From positions 806,001 through 870,000 of the forward strand of contig NZ_FNIL01000001.1 of assembly GCF_900103955.1 (NCBI RefSeq): a stretch of DNA of 64,000 bases. Direction: 5' to 3'. Numbering within the stretch: the first letter of the stretch is position 1; every line of letters begins with the position of its first letter. The notes under the pieces are model-generated. The model worked only from the letters and a program-made list of their open reading frames with translations. It was not told where the DNA came from and ran no database searches. This stretch comes from Alkalicoccus daliensis (GTDB lineage Bacteria > Bacillota > Bacilli > Bacillales > Salisediminibacteriaceae). The position numbers and the translations under genes are program-made. Positions 17,351 to 27,070 of the stretch are shown piece after piece.

Positions 17351-17669
17351 TTTTTTATTAAATACGCTGCCTTCAAAAAAAAGTTTTGCTGAAAAGAAGT
17401 GATCATACTGGTTCACTTTCGGAGAGTCTTTACTAAAGGCCAGTTTTCAAATAATCTCTTTTTACAGGGCACGGCTTCCATTGATCCACAGACATCTGGG
17501 CAGAGACCACGCTGCCTTAATAACCAGAATCGGTTCCGCTCGTGCTGCGTGACCAGGCCACTTGGATTATTAAGCTGCGCTGGTGCGTCCAATCCTTCGT
17601 TACACAGCAATATTAATTTTCATAATTCATGGTGCAAAAATTTTGCATGAGTGTCTCTGTTAATGTTCA
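17351..17669. repeat. dispersed intergenic repeat, copy B (long interior)
   Basis: The left block (GCTGCCTTCAAAAAAAAGTT, AAAAGAAGTGATCATACTGGTTCACTTTCGGAGAG) and right block (TCCTTCGTTACACAGCA, ATATTAATTTTCAT, TTCATGGTGCAAAAATTTTGCATGAGTGTCTCTGTTAATGTTC in parts) match copies A and C. The interior is about 150 nt, unlike either other copy, and contains its own imperfect 20-bp inverted repeat (ACCACGCTGCCTTAATAACC with GGATTATTAAGCTGCGCTGG). TGCAAAAATTTTGCA is a small palindrome in the right block. Confidence 0.75.
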
Positions 17670-17873
17670 TTGATGATATTTAGAAATCTTCGTGCAGCTG
17701 ACCTGTCATGGGCGTCCGCAGGTGATTGCTTCGTTCTTCCCTTGGCGTAACGAAAGAAAAAGTTTGTTTCACCCACAAACAACAAAACGAAGACAACGTG
17801 CGGAAAAAGAAAGTGTGAATTGAACTGTAGACGAACTCGAAAAGCAGGCGTGAATCCAACCGCTACCCTGAAT

Positions 17874-17909
17874 CTAAAAGAGGCCTTCCAATAATAATCG
17901 GAAGGCCTC
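17874..17909 (-). terminator. terminator downstream of nfo
   Basis: A perfect 10-bp stem (GAGGCCTTCC 17880-17889 with 17900-17909), 10-nt loop; on the minus strand it is followed by TTTTAGA. It lies 145 nt past the nfo stop. The stretch 17670-17873 holds only short palindromes and no supported ORF. Confidence 0.75.
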
Positions 17910-18054
17910 TCAAGCTGAACTTATTCTTTTGGAGATATCAGTTTTGCAAAGGTGTAAGGAACGTACATTTTAATTGATTTTATTGAATTATAACCAGCGG
18001 AAAGACAATTAAAAATTCTATTGTATGAGTTTTGCGTTGGCTTTCCCGTTGGAG

Positions 18055-18942
18055 CTAGTTCATTAATTCTTCTTTTAATTTCTCGTTAAACTTTTTATTT
18101 TTGATCATAGCTATTTCCATTTCATATGGAGGCTTTTTGTTTTTCTTATCTTCGCCTACATAAGGAGTTTCCAGAATTTTTGGGATATCTTTAAACTGAT
18201 TATGATAAATAATTTTTTCCAGCGCATCATAACCGATGTGACCGAAGCCGATATTTTCATGACGGTCTTTCCCGGCACCCCGTTCATTTTTGCTGTCATT
18301 TACGTGTACTACTTTTATTCTGTCGAGCCCGACGATCTCGTCGAACTCTTTTAAAGTTCCATCCAGATCGTGAATCAGGTCGTACCCGGCATCATGCACG
18401 TGGCAAGTATCAAAACATACTGATAGCTGTTGATTATGAGTAACCCCATCAATTATTTTAGCCAGCTCATCAAAGGTGCGGCCGCATTCAGATCCTTTAC
18501 CGGCCATTGTTTCCAGAGCTATCTGCACATCCTGATCAGGATCGATAACCTCATTCAATCCTTCGATGATTTTTGCAATTCCTTTATCAGGACCAGCCCC
18601 TACGTGAGCACCGGGGTGCAGTACGATCTGTTTCGCCCCCAGAGCTTCTGTACGGTCAATTTCGCTTTTCAGAAAATCTACTCCAAGCTGAAATGTTTCC
18701 GGCTTATTTGTATTACCGATATTAATAATATACGGAGCGTGCACTACAATATTTGATATTCCATTATCGTTCATGTGTGCAGTGCCGTTTTCAATATTTA
18801 ATTCTTCAATTGCTTTGCGGCGGGTATTCTGCGGTGCCCCTGTATAAATCATAAATGTTCCGGCCCCATAGGAAGCAGCTTCTTCACTTGCTCCCAGCAG
18901 CATTTTTTTCCCATTCATTGAAACATGTGAACCTAAAAGCAT
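18055..18942 (-). CDS. nfo: endonuclease IV (AP endonuclease)
   Basis: 295 aa, full length. A TIM-barrel AP endonuclease that incises 5' to abasic sites in base excision repair. LGSHVSM at 3-9, VVHAPYIIN (67-75), VLHPGAHVG (107-115), [11 protein letters not shown] (about 149-159), [20 protein letters not shown] and HENIGFG carry the His, Glu and Asp ligands of the three zinc ions. B. subtilis YqfS is the counterpart and it likewise sits next to cshB. GGGGTGGGAGTAAG precedes ATG 18942, 13 nt after the cshB stop, so the two genes form an operon. Confidence 0.96.
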   Translation of the reverse strand: MLLGSHVSMNGKKMLLGASEEAASYGAGTFMIYTGAPQNTRRKAIEELNIENGTAHMNDNGISNIVVHAPYIINIGNTNKPETFQLGVDFLKSEIDRTEALGAKQIVLHPGAHVGAGPDKGIAKIIEGLNEVIDPDQDVQIALETMAGKGSECGRTFDELAKIIDGVTHNQQLSVCFDTCHVHDAGYDLIHDLDGTLKEFDEIVGLDRIKVVHVNDSKNERGAGKDRHENIGFGHIGYDALEKIIYHNQFKDIPKILETPYVGEDKKNKKPPYEMEIAMIKNKKFNEKLKEELMN

Positions 18943-18955
18943 CTTACTCCCACCC

Positions 18956-20248
18956 CTATTTTTTATTATCTCTGCGACGATTCAATCTTCTTTCTCTCTT
19001 TTGGTCTCTTTCAGCCTTTTCACGTGCCTTTTTCTTATAGGCAGGCTTTACTTTTGCATTTTTCTTTTTTGCAGGCATAGAAGTTACTTGCTGCTGCGGC
19101 CGGTTGTCTGAGCGCTTTTCCACTGTTGCCCACTCATCATTTTTCCATTCTTTGTAAACAAAATGGATGCCGCGTTTCTTTAATTTAGCAATTGCTGCTT
19201 CGTCAGATCGCCCATAAATCGTCAGGGCTTTTCCTGTCCATCCTGCTCGCGCTGTTCGTCCTACACGGTGAATATAGTAGTCAAGCTCATGAGGAATTTC
19301 TGCATTGATAATATGGCTTACGCCGGTAATATCAATTCCACGCGCGATTAGATCTGTTGCTACTAGATACTGTACATCTGCATCCTGCAGTTTTTTCAGG
19401 ACTTTCTTTCTTTTTCTAGGAGCTACTCCTCCATGAAGAAGATCTACGTTCAGCCCTTCATTCTGCAGCGTGCTGTAAACAGCATCTGCCATTTCTTTAG
19501 TGTTGCAGAACACTATAGCAAGGAAAGGATTTACTTTTCTAATAACACTCAGCAGTGCTTCGTGACGTTCTTTATCACGATCCGAAATTAGCCAGTGCTC
19601 CATCTCTTTCGGAGAAATAGTTTTCGGCTGTACTTCCACCTGCTTCGGCTGTTTCATATATCGTTTTAAGAAAGGCATAAGGCTTTCTGGAATCGTTGCG
19701 GAAAATACGAGCAGCTGTGTATCTTCATCAAGCGCTGAAGCAATTGCATTCACTTCTTCCAGAAATCCCAAATCAAGCATCTGGTCTGCTTCATCTACTA
19801 CGAAACCTTTCACTGTGCCAGGATGGATTGCGTGTTCTTTCATCATATCAAGTACGCGTCCCGGTGTCCCTATCACTACGTGCGGCTTGTTGCTTACTTT
19901 TTCCACCATTCTGTTTCTATCAGTTCCGCCTACTACAAGACTTGTCGTAATACTTTTACCTGCATATCTGGTAAATACATCGTACAGCTGAGAAGCAAGT
20001 TCTCTTGTCGGGGCGGTTACTATATATTGTGTTTCCACTACATCCGCGTTCACATTTTGAAGCATCGGCAGTAAGAAAGCCAAAGTTTTCCCTGTGCCGG
20101 TCTGTGATTTCCCAATGACGTCCACTCCACGTTTAATCGATGGGATTAACCGCTCCTGTATTTCAGTTGGGTGTTCTATTCCATCATTACGAAGAGCATT
20201 TATGAGTTCCTCATTTAAGTCATACCGTTCAAAATTGTGTTTTTCCAT
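18956..20248 (-). CDS. cshB: DEAD-box RNA helicase CshB
   Basis: 430 aa from ATG 20248 (AAAGGA 8 nt upstream; a second ATG at 20257 overlaps the SD). Motifs: Q motif HPTEIQERL (26-34), I SQTGTGKT (48-55), Ia [44 protein letters not shown]. The basic C-terminal tail (about 385-430, Lys/Arg-rich) is typical of RNA-binding tails of this family. CshB in B. subtilis (YqfR) takes part in cold-shock RNA remodelling. It precedes nfo. Confidence 0.95.
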   Translation of the reverse strand: MEKHNFERYDLNEELINALRNDGIEHPTEIQERLIPSIKRGVDVIGKSQTGTGKTLAFLLPMLQNVNADVVETQYIVTAPTRELASQLYDVFTRYAGKSITTSLVVGGTDRNRMVEKVSNKPHVVIGTPGRVLDMMKEHAIHPGTVKGFVVDEADQMLDLGFLEEVNAIASALDEDTQLLVFSATIPESLMPFLKRYMKQPKQVEVQPKTISPKEMEHWLISDRDKERHEALLSVIRKVNPFLAIVFCNTKEMADAVYSTLQNEGLNVDLLHGGVAPRKRKKVLKKLQDADVQYLVATDLIARGIDITGVSHIINAEIPHELDYYIHRVGRTARAGWTGKALTIYGRSDEAAIAKLKKRGIHFVYKEWKNDEWATVEKRSDNRPQQQVTSMPAKKKNAKVKPAYKKKAREKAERDQKRERRLNRRRDNKK

Positions 20249-20408
20249 TATTATCATCCTTTTCTATTCCAATACACGTTCAAATCTCCAACAGTTTATT
20301 TTAGCATGAATCCTACTGCTTTGACTATAATAACAATTCGTATCGGTGTGCTTTTTTCAACAGATATGGTAAGATAGTAAGAGAATTGATTAGAATGGAG
20401 GAGTGCGC

Positions 20409-20903
20409 ATGTTTGAAGTAGGAGATCATGTCGTATATCCCGGCCATGGTGCAGGGAAAATACAGGAAGTAATGCAGAAAACAATATTAAACGAAGAACA
20501 ACTATATTTTGTTGTTTATTTTCCACTCCAGCGTATCACTCTAAGCTTACCAGAAAAGAAAATTCTTGATTCTGGACTAAGACAGACAACGGATAAAGAA
20601 GAGCTGATGGATTTACTGGCATCCTACGGGACGAAAGATATCCAGGAGGAATTTCAAAAACCGTCCCGACGTCAGGATGAAAGATTAAATTCCGGAAAAA
20701 TTGAAGATTGTATCGATGTTTACTTTGAATTAACATGCAAGAAATCCCATAGTCCGCAGAAGCTCCATATAGAAGAAAAGAAAAGCCTCGACTTAGCAAG
20801 AAAACTATTAATAAGTGAACTGATGCTGGTCCATGATGCTGAAGAAGCTGATGCAGTAAGAATTTTAGAAGATAAAATTAATACTCCTTTAAAAGAAGCC
20901 TGA
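20409..20903 (+). CDS. CarD/CdnL-family transcription factor
   Basis: 164 aa. ATG 20409 is chosen because GGAGG is 7 nt upstream; the GTG at 20403 abuts the SD. The N-terminal Tudor-like RNA-polymerase-interaction domain ([17 protein letters not shown], 2-18) matches CarD_CdnL_TRCF (PF02559); the rest is helical, as in the DNA-binding domain of CarD. CarD-type proteins stabilise RNA polymerase open complexes, mainly at rRNA promoters in mycobacteria. It is divergent from cshB and just upstream of ispH. Whether it acts globally here is unknown. Confidence 0.85.
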   Translation: MFEVGDHVVYPGHGAGKIQEVMQKTILNEEQLYFVVYFPLQRITLSLPEKKILDSGLRQTTDKEELMDLLASYGTKDIQEEFQKPSRRQDERLNSGKIEDCIDVYFELTCKKSHSPQKLHIEEKKSLDLARKLLISELMLVHDAEEADAVRILEDKINTPLKEA

Positions 20904-20922
20904 GTTAAAATCTAAGCTTTAT

Positions 20923-20952
20923 TTGTCACGTGCCCTCCGCACATATTATAAT
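20923..20952 (+). promoter_or_regulatory. sigma-A promoter of ispH
   Basis: TTGTCA (20923-20928), 18 nt, TATAAT (20947-20952), 40 nt before the start codon. Confidence 0.78.
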
Positions 20953-20991
20953 AGAGCGCAGAACGATAATAACAGAGGAGGATTTACGTTA

Positions 20992-21963
20992 ATGGAAGTT
21001 ATGAAAATATCCCCCCGCGGTTACTGCTACGGTGTAGTAGATGCGATGGTAATGGCAAAAGAAGCAGCGGCAAATCCGGATCTGCCAAGGCCTATTTATA
21101 TTCTTGGCATGATTGTTCATAATAAACATGTTACGGACGCATTTGAAGAAGACGGTGTTATCACGCTTGATGGAGAAAACCGGCTGGAAATACTGAAAAA
21201 AGTTGAAAAAGGGACAGTAATATATACTGCTCACGGTGTTTCTCCTGAAGTGAGGAAGCTTGCTGATGAAAAGGGCCTCACTGCTATTGATGCAACATGC
21301 CCTGATGTAACAGTTACTCATGATCTGATTAAAGGAAAAATGAATGCAGGTTACGAGTTTATCTATATTGGGAAAAAAGGACATCCGGAACCTGAAGGTG
21401 CAATCGGAGTCGCTCCGGAGATCGTTCATCTTGTTGAAAACCTGGACGATGTCGCCGCCTTAAACATTCAGTCTGAAAAGATTATCATTACGAATCAGAC
21501 AACAATGAGCCAATGGGATGTTCGCCACTTAATTCAGGCTGCGGCAGATAAATATCCACACGCAGAAATTCATAACGAAATTTGTAATGCCACGCAGGTG
21601 CGGCAGGAAGCTGTTGCACAGCAGGCGGGAGAAGCAGATCTGCTTCTTGTAGTCGGTGATCCAAAAAGTAATAACTCCAACCGCCTGGCACAGGTTTCCA
21701 AAGAAATTGCTGGAACTCCTTCTTACCGGATCAGCAACGTAAATGATATAAACTTAGAATGGCTGAAAGGAATCAATAAAGTAGCGGTTACGGCTGGAGC
21801 CAGTACCCCTACGCTGATTACAAAAGAAGTTATTAAATTTATTGAGCAATTCGATGAAGATGACCCGCACACATGGGACACTACGAGCACAGTGAAGCTC
21901 GCAAAAATTCTTCCGAAAATCCGCAAAAAAAGAAATCATACAGCTAAAAGTCCTGTGCAGTAA
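20992..21963 (+). CDS. ispH: 4-hydroxy-3-methylbut-2-enyl diphosphate reductase IspH
   Basis: 323 aa from ATG 20992 (GAGGAGG 10 nt upstream). Last step of the MEP pathway, yielding IPP and DMAPP. The three [4Fe-4S] ligands are Cys12 (GYCYG), Cys103 (ATCPDV) and Cys198 (EICNAT); substrate-binding His43, His81 and His131 with Glu133 (GHPEPEG) are present, as is SNNSNRL. It lies divergent from the convergent nif3-trmK pair and has its own promoter and terminator. Confidence 0.97.
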   Translation: MEVMKISPRGYCYGVVDAMVMAKEAAANPDLPRPIYILGMIVHNKHVTDAFEEDGVITLDGENRLEILKKVEKGTVIYTAHGVSPEVRKLADEKGLTAIDATCPDVTVTHDLIKGKMNAGYEFIYIGKKGHPEPEGAIGVAPEIVHLVENLDDVAALNIQSEKIIITNQTTMSQWDVRHLIQAAADKYPHAEIHNEICNATQVRQEAVAQQAGEADLLLVVGDPKSNNSNRLAQVSKEIAGTPSYRISNVNDINLEWLKGINKVAVTAGASTPTLITKEVIKFIEQFDEDDPHTWDTTSTVKLAKILPKIRKKRNHTAKSPVQ

Positions 21964-21976
21964 TCAGATATTTTAT

Positions 21977-22017
21977 AAAAAATGAGCTGGAGATTCGTTC
22001 TCCAGCTCATTTTTTTA
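21977..22017. terminator. bidirectional terminator between ispH and nif3
   Basis: A perfect 17-bp inverted repeat (AAAAAATGAGCTGGAGA, 21977-21993 with 21999-22015), loop TTCGT; serves both convergent genes. Confidence 0.93.
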
Positions 22018-22022
22018 CTTTT

Positions 22023-23141
22023 TTATTTGAATCTGAATGGATCTGTCTGCACCTTGGATACCATCACTGCAGTATCATATTGGTTCTTTGATAAGAATTC
22101 CCGCAGTCTGTCAGCTACTGCCTGCTTCATTATTTTCTCTACATGATGCCCGGGGTCTATCATCATTAATCCCTCCATCCAGGCATCGTGCGCCACATGG
22201 AAATATAAATCCCCTGTAACATATACATCTGCGCCTTTATGAAGAGCAGTCATCGTATATTTGTTGCCATCTCCTCCGAGTACTGCAACTTTCTTAACAG
22301 TTCGTGAGCCGTCTCCTACAACCCGGAGTCCTTCCACCTGGAAAGCCTCTTTCACTTTTTCAGCAAATTCGTCGAGTGTCGTTTCGCTATTTAATTTCCC
22401 TATTCTTCCAAGACCCTGCTTTCTTCCTCCAGCCGCTGATTCAAATATATCATAAGCTGTTTCTTCATAAGGATGTGCTTTAAACATTGCTTTTAAAACT
22501 TTCTGCTTGTCGGATTCATAGAAGACAGTTTCAATTTTCTCTTCTTCCGGCCGTTCCAGTTTTCCCTGTTCCCCGATATAAGGATCTGCACCTGACTCAG
22601 GCCGGAAAGCACCTCTTCCCTGGGAAGTGAAAGCGCAATGACTATAGTCTCCTATTTTTCCAGCTCCTGCATCACCTAAAGCTTCCCGCACTTTATCTGC
22701 ATGGGAGACAGGAACAAACACAATTAATTTAAACAGTTTATCTTCGTGAGTAGGCACCAGTACTTCCGTATCCTGCAGTTCAAGTGCATCGGCCATTAAA
22801 TCATTGACTCCGCCTTCAGCAACATCAAGATTCGTATGAGCGGCATACACAGTTATATCATGTTTAATTAATTTTTCTACGGTTCTTCCATAAGCGGTAT
22901 CTACATCAAGCTTTTTGATCGGACGGAATAAGAGCGGATGATGTGCAATGATCAGGTCTACTCCCTCTTCCACCGCTTCATCCACTACCGGCTCCAGGAC
23001 ATCCAGAGTAATCATTACTTTGGAAATTTTCTTTTGGAGAGATCCGACCTGCAGGCCAATTTTGTCTCCTTCTACTGCAAGGTGTTTCGGTGAGTACTGC
23101 TCAAACTCCTGAATGATTGTTTGTGCGTGTGCCTGTTTCAA
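22023..23141 (-). CDS. yqfO: Nif3-like dinuclear metal-centre protein (YqfO)
   Basis: 372 aa. TTG 23141 is chosen: AGGAGG lies 7 nt upstream and it overlaps the trmK stop as TTGA. The two Nif3 halves carry metal ligands in IAHHPLLF (about residue 66) and the C-terminal GHHVEK region; a CutA-like insert (about 130-235) is present, as in YqfO and other Firmicutes members. The family binds two metal ions and is often called GTP cyclohydrolase-I-type or NIF3, but the enzymatic role is uncertain. Partner TrmK is immediately upstream, as in B. subtilis. Confidence 0.92.
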   Translation of the reverse strand: MKQAHAQTIIQEFEQYSPKHLAVEGDKIGLQVGSLQKKISKVMITLDVLEPVVDEAVEEGVDLIIAHHPLLFRPIKKLDVDTAYGRTVEKLIKHDITVYAAHTNLDVAEGGVNDLMADALELQDTEVLVPTHEDKLFKLIVFVPVSHADKVREALGDAGAGKIGDYSHCAFTSQGRGAFRPESGADPYIGEQGKLERPEEEKIETVFYESDKQKVLKAMFKAHPYEETAYDIFESAAGGRKQGLGRIGKLNSETTLDEFAEKVKEAFQVEGLRVVGDGSRTVKKVAVLGGDGNKYTMTALHKGADVYVTGDLYFHVAHDAWMEGLMMIDPGHHVEKIMKQAVADRLREFLSKNQYDTAVMVSKVQTDPFRFK

Positions 23142-23842
23142 GATAAAACCTCCTCTAACCAATTCATTTTCATATTCATTTCTTCAATTCTCCGCTGCGC
23201 ATGCGTGTTTTTCGCAAGCTGCAGCTGGGATTTTATCCGCTTTAACTGATCATATTCTTTTCTCCATTTTGCATGGAAAGGCGGTTCTTTGCTTTCCATC
23301 AGGTAGGGGCCCAGCCAGAGCTGCTTTTCTACTGTTTCTTCTTTGTAAGGATCTACTCCTGACCTGTCAGCTACTAAAATTTCATAAATATGGCCGTCCT
23401 CTTCCACAATTGCTTCGTCGATCAGAGACCAGCCATTCTTCTTCAGCCATCTTCTTACATGCTCCGCTGCTACATTCGGCTGAAGCACCAGCCGCTTCAC
23501 ATCCGGCAGATGCTTCTGGCCTTCCTGAAGAATATTAGCTATTAATGGCCCCCCCATGCCTGCGATTACTACTGTATCAGCTTTTCGGCCTTCCAGCACT
23601 GATAACCCGCTGCCAAGTCTTGCTTCCACTTTATCTGATAAATGATTTGCTTTAATTTTTTCAATCGCTGAATTTAATGGTCCTTCATTTAATTCTCCTG
23701 CTATTGCATACTCGCATAAACTGTTTCCTACTAAATAAACAGGCAGATATGCGTGATCTGAACCGATATCCGCTACCGTTCCTTCTTCCAACACATAATC
23801 GGCCACTTTTTCCAGTCGTTTTGATAAATGCTGTTCGTTCAC
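23138..23842 (-). CDS. trmK: tRNA (adenine-N1)-methyltransferase TrmK
   Basis: 234 aa from GTG 23842 (AGGTGG 5 nt upstream), giving MNEQHLSKRLEKVADYV like B. subtilis TrmK (YqfN). Rossmann-type SAM-binding motif ADIGSDHAYLP (about 23-33) and AGMGG (about 92-96) with VLQPN; the C-terminal coiled coil is also seen. It methylates N1 of A22 in tRNAs. Overlaps nif3 by 4 nt and follows cccA after a hairpin. Confidence 0.93.
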   Translation of the reverse strand: MNEQHLSKRLEKVADYVLEEGTVADIGSDHAYLPVYLVGNSLCEYAIAGELNEGPLNSAIEKIKANHLSDKVEARLGSGLSVLEGRKADTVVIAGMGGPLIANILQEGQKHLPDVKRLVLQPNVAAEHVRRWLKKNGWSLIDEAIVEEDGHIYEILVADRSGVDPYKEETVEKQLWLGPYLMESKEPPFHAKWRKEYDQLKRIKSQLQLAKNTHAQRRIEEMNMKMNWLEEVLS

Positions 23843-23889
23843 TTCAACCACCTGGTTTCTTAAAAATTTAATATGATTATATCTTATCA

Positions 23890-23931
23890 ACAAAGAGGGT
23901 GTCTTAAAAGGAAACTCCCTTTAAAACACCC
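23890..23931 (-). terminator. hairpin terminator after cccA
   Basis: GGGTGTTTTAAAGG pairs with CCTTTTAAGACACCC on the minus strand with a few G-U or mismatched positions; followed by TCTTTGTT, a weak T tract, so read-through into trmK is possible. Confidence 0.55.
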
Positions 23932-23938
23932 CCGTTGA

Positions 23939-24313
23939 TTATTCATTTTCAGCTAATATAAACTCTGCTACAGCTTCTGCTTCTTCTCCATCGACAAGAC
24001 CGGCAGGCATGCTTCCAGGACCTTCTTCGATCGCTGCGATAATGTCCTCTGCAGAGTGGTCTCCGCCGTCAAGAGCTGGACCTGCACCACCACTAAGGTC
24101 ACCACCATGACAAGATGCACAGTTTCCTTCATATACACTCTCGCCTAACTCAATTGGATCATCGAATTCCTGCTCTTCTGCGTTATTATTTCCTTCTCCA
24201 TTTTCACCAGCCATGTCGCCTCCGACATTAAGACCAACGAGAGAAAGTAGGAATACGAGCAGAAGCCCAAGAAATGCAGTTGCTGCAAATGGGATTAAAG
24301 GTGCTCCCTTCAT
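23939..24313 (-). CDS. cccA: membrane-anchored cytochrome c-550 (CccA-like), unusually acidic
   Basis: 124 aa. An N-terminal TM anchor (about 8-30) is followed by a linker and a class I cytochrome c domain with heme motif CASCH (65-69) and a probable axial Met102 in GSMPAG. It would carry electrons at the outer face of the membrane. B. subtilis cccA likewise sits next to sigA. After residue 2 there is no Lys or Arg at all, while Asp and Glu are abundant, giving a very low pI as known for alkaliphile c-550 proteins. ATG 24313 follows AAGGGAGG. Confidence 0.92.
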   Translation of the reverse strand: MKGAPLIPFAATAFLGLLLVFLLSLVGLNVGGDMAGENGEGNNNAEEQEFDDPIELGESVYEGNCASCHGGDLSGGAGPALDGGDHSAEDIIAAIEEGPGSMPAGLVDGEEAEAVAEFILAENE

Positions 24314-24444
24314 CTGTATGTACCTCCCTTATATATCTGTGAATCTAAAGGCTAAAAAATGCCCGTATCATTGCTCTATTATATTGTATATGAAAAAATT
24401 AAGAATGAAAAGTATTTTCAATATAACTTTATAAGTGCAGCACA

Positions 24445-25182
24445 TTAAGAGTTCACAAAACGATCAAATTTCAATTCCGCCATCTGTTCGGGATCATCTG
24501 TAATGATTCCGGATACTCCAGCACGGAGACAGCGAAGATAATCCTGTTTCCGTTTTACATTATAGGCTCTGACAGTTAATCCCTGTCTTCTCCAGGGACC
24601 ATAATACATAGAAGCCTGCACACCGTGACGAATATGAATGCCGTCAGCTGCAACTTTGTTTGCGTATTTTTTCCCCCTCCGAAAAGGAGTTTTTGTTAAA
24701 AGGGCAGTCTGCAGCAGAGGCTCCTGCCTTTTAATTTCTCTAATATAACTGTGATAAAAAGTAGAAATAATAGTTCTTCTAATTAAAGAGTGCTCCCGCA
24801 GAAGGCTGATACAGCTCAGTACAAAGTTAGAGTTATCTGTATGCAGCTGCTCTTTTAATTCAAGATGCAGAGTAAGATTGTTTTCCTGGAGCCACTGTGC
24901 GAGCTCCCGCAGTGACGGGATTTTTTCGCCTTTGAACTTTTTATCGAAATAACTTCCCGCATCCAGCAGCTGCAATTCTTCCCAGGTATGATCAGCAACC
25001 CGACCTCTGCCATTCGTTGTCCTCTCTAATTCTGCATCATGAATTATCACTGGAACTTCATCCTTTGTCCAGTGCACATCACATTCAATCCCATCGATCG
25101 AAAAAGCAGACGCCGCTTTAAATCCCACCATCGTATTTTCAGGGTATAATCGTTTAAATCCCCTGTGTCCAATAATATCCAT
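24445..25182 (-). CDS. glycerophosphodiester phosphodiesterase
   Basis: 245 aa from ATG 25182 (GTAAGGAGG 9 nt upstream). GDPD TIM barrel (PF03009): IIGHRGFKRLYPENT (3-17) with His6, Glu16 and Asn17, ECDVHWTKD (33-41) with Glu33 and Asp35, and His48. It hydrolyses glycerophosphodiesters to glycerol-3-phosphate and an alcohol. No signal peptide is seen, so it is probably cytoplasmic (UgpQ type). Starts 14 nt after the stop of the upstream membrane-protein gene, so probably co-transcribed. Confidence 0.92.
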   Translation of the reverse strand: MDIIGHRGFKRLYPENTMVGFKAASAFSIDGIECDVHWTKDEVPVIIHDAELERTTNGRGRVADHTWEELQLLDAGSYFDKKFKGEKIPSLRELAQWLQENNLTLHLELKEQLHTDNSNFVLSCISLLREHSLIRRTIISTFYHSYIREIKRQEPLLQTALLTKTPFRRGKKYANKVAADGIHIRHGVQASMYYGPWRRQGLTVRAYNVKRKQDYLRCLRAGVSGIITDDPEQMAELKFDRFVNS

Positions 25183-25196
25183 GCCGAATAGCCTCC

Positions 25197-25763
25197 TTAC
25201 AACATCCTTTCCCATAATAACAGTCCTGCAAGAAACAATAACCCTGTTCCTCCGGATATGAGCAGGTAGGCGATACGGAATTTCCATCCTGCTGCCAGCC
25301 AGGTACTGCACAACAATGCAACTCCTGCTCCCAGCGCATACCGTGCACCGTCAAAAAACAACTCTACTGCTGTCATCGTAAATATAAAGGAAATAAAAGC
25401 TGCTAAAATGATATAAATATGGGCTGCCGGGGATTTATTCTTTATGTAAAACCCGGCAATGCCCAGACATACAATTAAAATGATTCCCAGCCCGGCTATT
25501 TGCCCTGTTTCCGGGAGCAGAGCAAATATAATCGCGGAAATAATTACCGTACATAACAGTAAAAAAGCTCCAAGCAAAAAAATTGTTTTCTTTTTATTGA
25601 ACCATTTTCTCTTTTTTAAAACAGCAGGATCTGCTGTTGCTTCTTTATCTCCTTCCAGGTAAAGACTTAATAAAAATTCACAATATGTCTCTGGAAGAAG
25701 CCTGCTTTCTTTCCATTTGTTTATTTCCTGCACAATTATTTTACTTCTTTCATCCAAGCACAT
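25197..25763 (-). CDS. uncharacterised multi-pass membrane protein upstream of GDPD
   Basis: 188 aa from ATG 25763 (AAGGA 8 nt upstream; GTG 25766 is an alternative). A hydrophilic N-terminal part (1-52) with a helical segment (ERSKIIVQEINKWKESRLL) is followed by about six TM helices from 56 to 187. The N-terminal pattern recurs, as far as I remember, in Bacillaceae membrane proteins of unknown function. It shares an operon with the GDPD gene, but no function can be assigned. Confidence 0.65.
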   Translation of the reverse strand: MCLDERSKIIVQEINKWKESRLLPETYCEFLLSLYLEGDKEATADPAVLKKRKWFNKKKTIFLLGAFLLLCTVIISAIIFALLPETGQIAGLGIILIVCLGIAGFYIKNKSPAAHIYIILAAFISFIFTMTAVELFFDGARYALGAGVALLCSTWLAAGWKFRIAYLLISGGTGLLFLAGLLLWERML

Positions 25764-25846
25764 CACCTATTTCCTTCACACTCTCTTACTTATTATAACG
25801 CAGGATTTACAGAGTATACAGGTTTCCGGGGAAAATAGGCGGAATC

Positions 25847-25882
25847 AAAAATGTCCCTCATCAATTAGATAAGGGACATTTT
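25847..25882 (-). terminator. terminator after sigA
   Basis: On the minus strand AAAATGTCCCT... pairs with AGGGACATTTTT (12-bp stem, T run). It ends the yqxD-dnaG-sigA operon. Confidence 0.88.
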
Positions 25883-25908
25883 GAAATTTGGGTTTTATTC
25901 AAGCAATT

Positions 25909-27024
25909 TTACTCAAGAAAATCCTTAAGTCTTTTACTGCGGCTTGGGTGACGAAGCTTCCGCAGCGCTTTCGCTTCAATTTGGCGGATCCGCTCACGCG
26001 TTACACCAAATACTTTACCAACTTCTTCCAGAGTTCTCGTTCTGCCATCATCCAGACCAAAACGGAGGCGCAGCACATTTTCTTCACGGTCTGTAAGTGT
26101 ATCAAGAACATCTTCAAGCTGTTCTTTTAATAATTCATAAGCTGCTGCATCTGAAGGTGCCAATGCTTCCTGATCCTCTATAAAGTCACCTAAATGAGAA
26201 TCATCTTCTTCCCCTATAGGAGTTTCCAGAGAAACCGGTTCCTGCGCTATTTTTAAAATTTCTCTAACTTTATCCGGTGTCAGATCCATTTCTTTTGAAA
26301 CTTCTTCAGGTGTAGGCTCTCTGCCCAGATCCTGCAGCAGCTGCCGCTGTACGCGGATCAACTTATTAATTGTTTCCACCATATGCACCGGAATACGGAT
26401 CGTACGCGCCTGGTCAGCAATCGCTCGAGTGATTGCCTGACGGATCCACCATGTTGCATACGTACTGAATTTATACCCTTTGTTATAATCGAATTTCTCT
26501 ACCGCTTTAATCAGACCCATATTTCCTTCCTGGATCAAATCAAGGAACAGCATTCCCCGGCCGACATAGCGTTTTGCAATACTTACAACTAGACGAAGAT
26601 TCGCTTCTGCCAGACGGCGTTTTGCTTCTTCATCGCCATCTTCAATTTTCTTTGCCAGCTCTATTTCTTCAGCTGCAGACAACAAAGGAACGCGGCCGAT
26701 CTCTTTTAAATACATCCGGACCGGGTCATTAATCTTAATACCTGGAGGGACACTTAAATCATTTAAATCAATCGCTTCTTCTTTTTGGACCTGTTGAATA
26801 CTCGGAACTGTTTCACTTTCATTAATAATTTCAATTCCCTGTTCCCCTACATATTCAAAAAATTCATCCATCTGCTCGGAGTCTTGATCAAACGCCCCTA
26901 AGCGCTCGGTAATCTCAGCATATGTTAATGAACCCCGTTTTTTACCGGATTCCAGTAATTGCTCTTTCACTTGATCGATGGTTAAATCTCCTTCCGCCAT
27001 TGGACGGATTGGTTTCTCAGCCAT
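25909..27024 (-). CDS. sigA: RNA polymerase primary sigma factor SigA (RpoD)
   Basis: 371 aa, the normal Bacillus length. Region 1.1 (1-70), 1.2 ([17 protein letters not shown]), the 2.1-2.4 block ([40 protein letters not shown]) for -10 recognition, region 3, and region 4 with [20 protein letters not shown] for -35 recognition. It directs housekeeping transcription. GGAGGGG precedes ATG 27024, 46 nt after dnaG, the classic macromolecular-synthesis operon. Confidence 0.98.
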   Translation of the reverse strand: MAEKPIRPMAEGDLTIDQVKEQLLESGKKRGSLTYAEITERLGAFDQDSEQMDEFFEYVGEQGIEIINESETVPSIQQVQKEEAIDLNDLSVPPGIKINDPVRMYLKEIGRVPLLSAAEEIELAKKIEDGDEEAKRRLAEANLRLVVSIAKRYVGRGMLFLDLIQEGNMGLIKAVEKFDYNKGYKFSTYATWWIRQAITRAIADQARTIRIPVHMVETINKLIRVQRQLLQDLGREPTPEEVSKEMDLTPDKVREILKIAQEPVSLETPIGEEDDSHLGDFIEDQEALAPSDAAAYELLKEQLEDVLDTLTDREENVLRLRFGLDDGRTRTLEEVGKVFGVTRERIRQIEAKALRKLRHPSRSKRLKDFLE

Positions 27025-27070
27025 GCGACCCCTCCTTTCTCATAATCAAGAAACAATAGAAGTAAAACAT

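Noticed and set aside
17399-17650. Open frames on both strands inside repeat copy B
   Set aside because: Not shared with the other copies; no supported start site.
22037-22455. Plus-strand open frames over nif3
   Set aside because: Shadows of a well-supported minus-strand gene.
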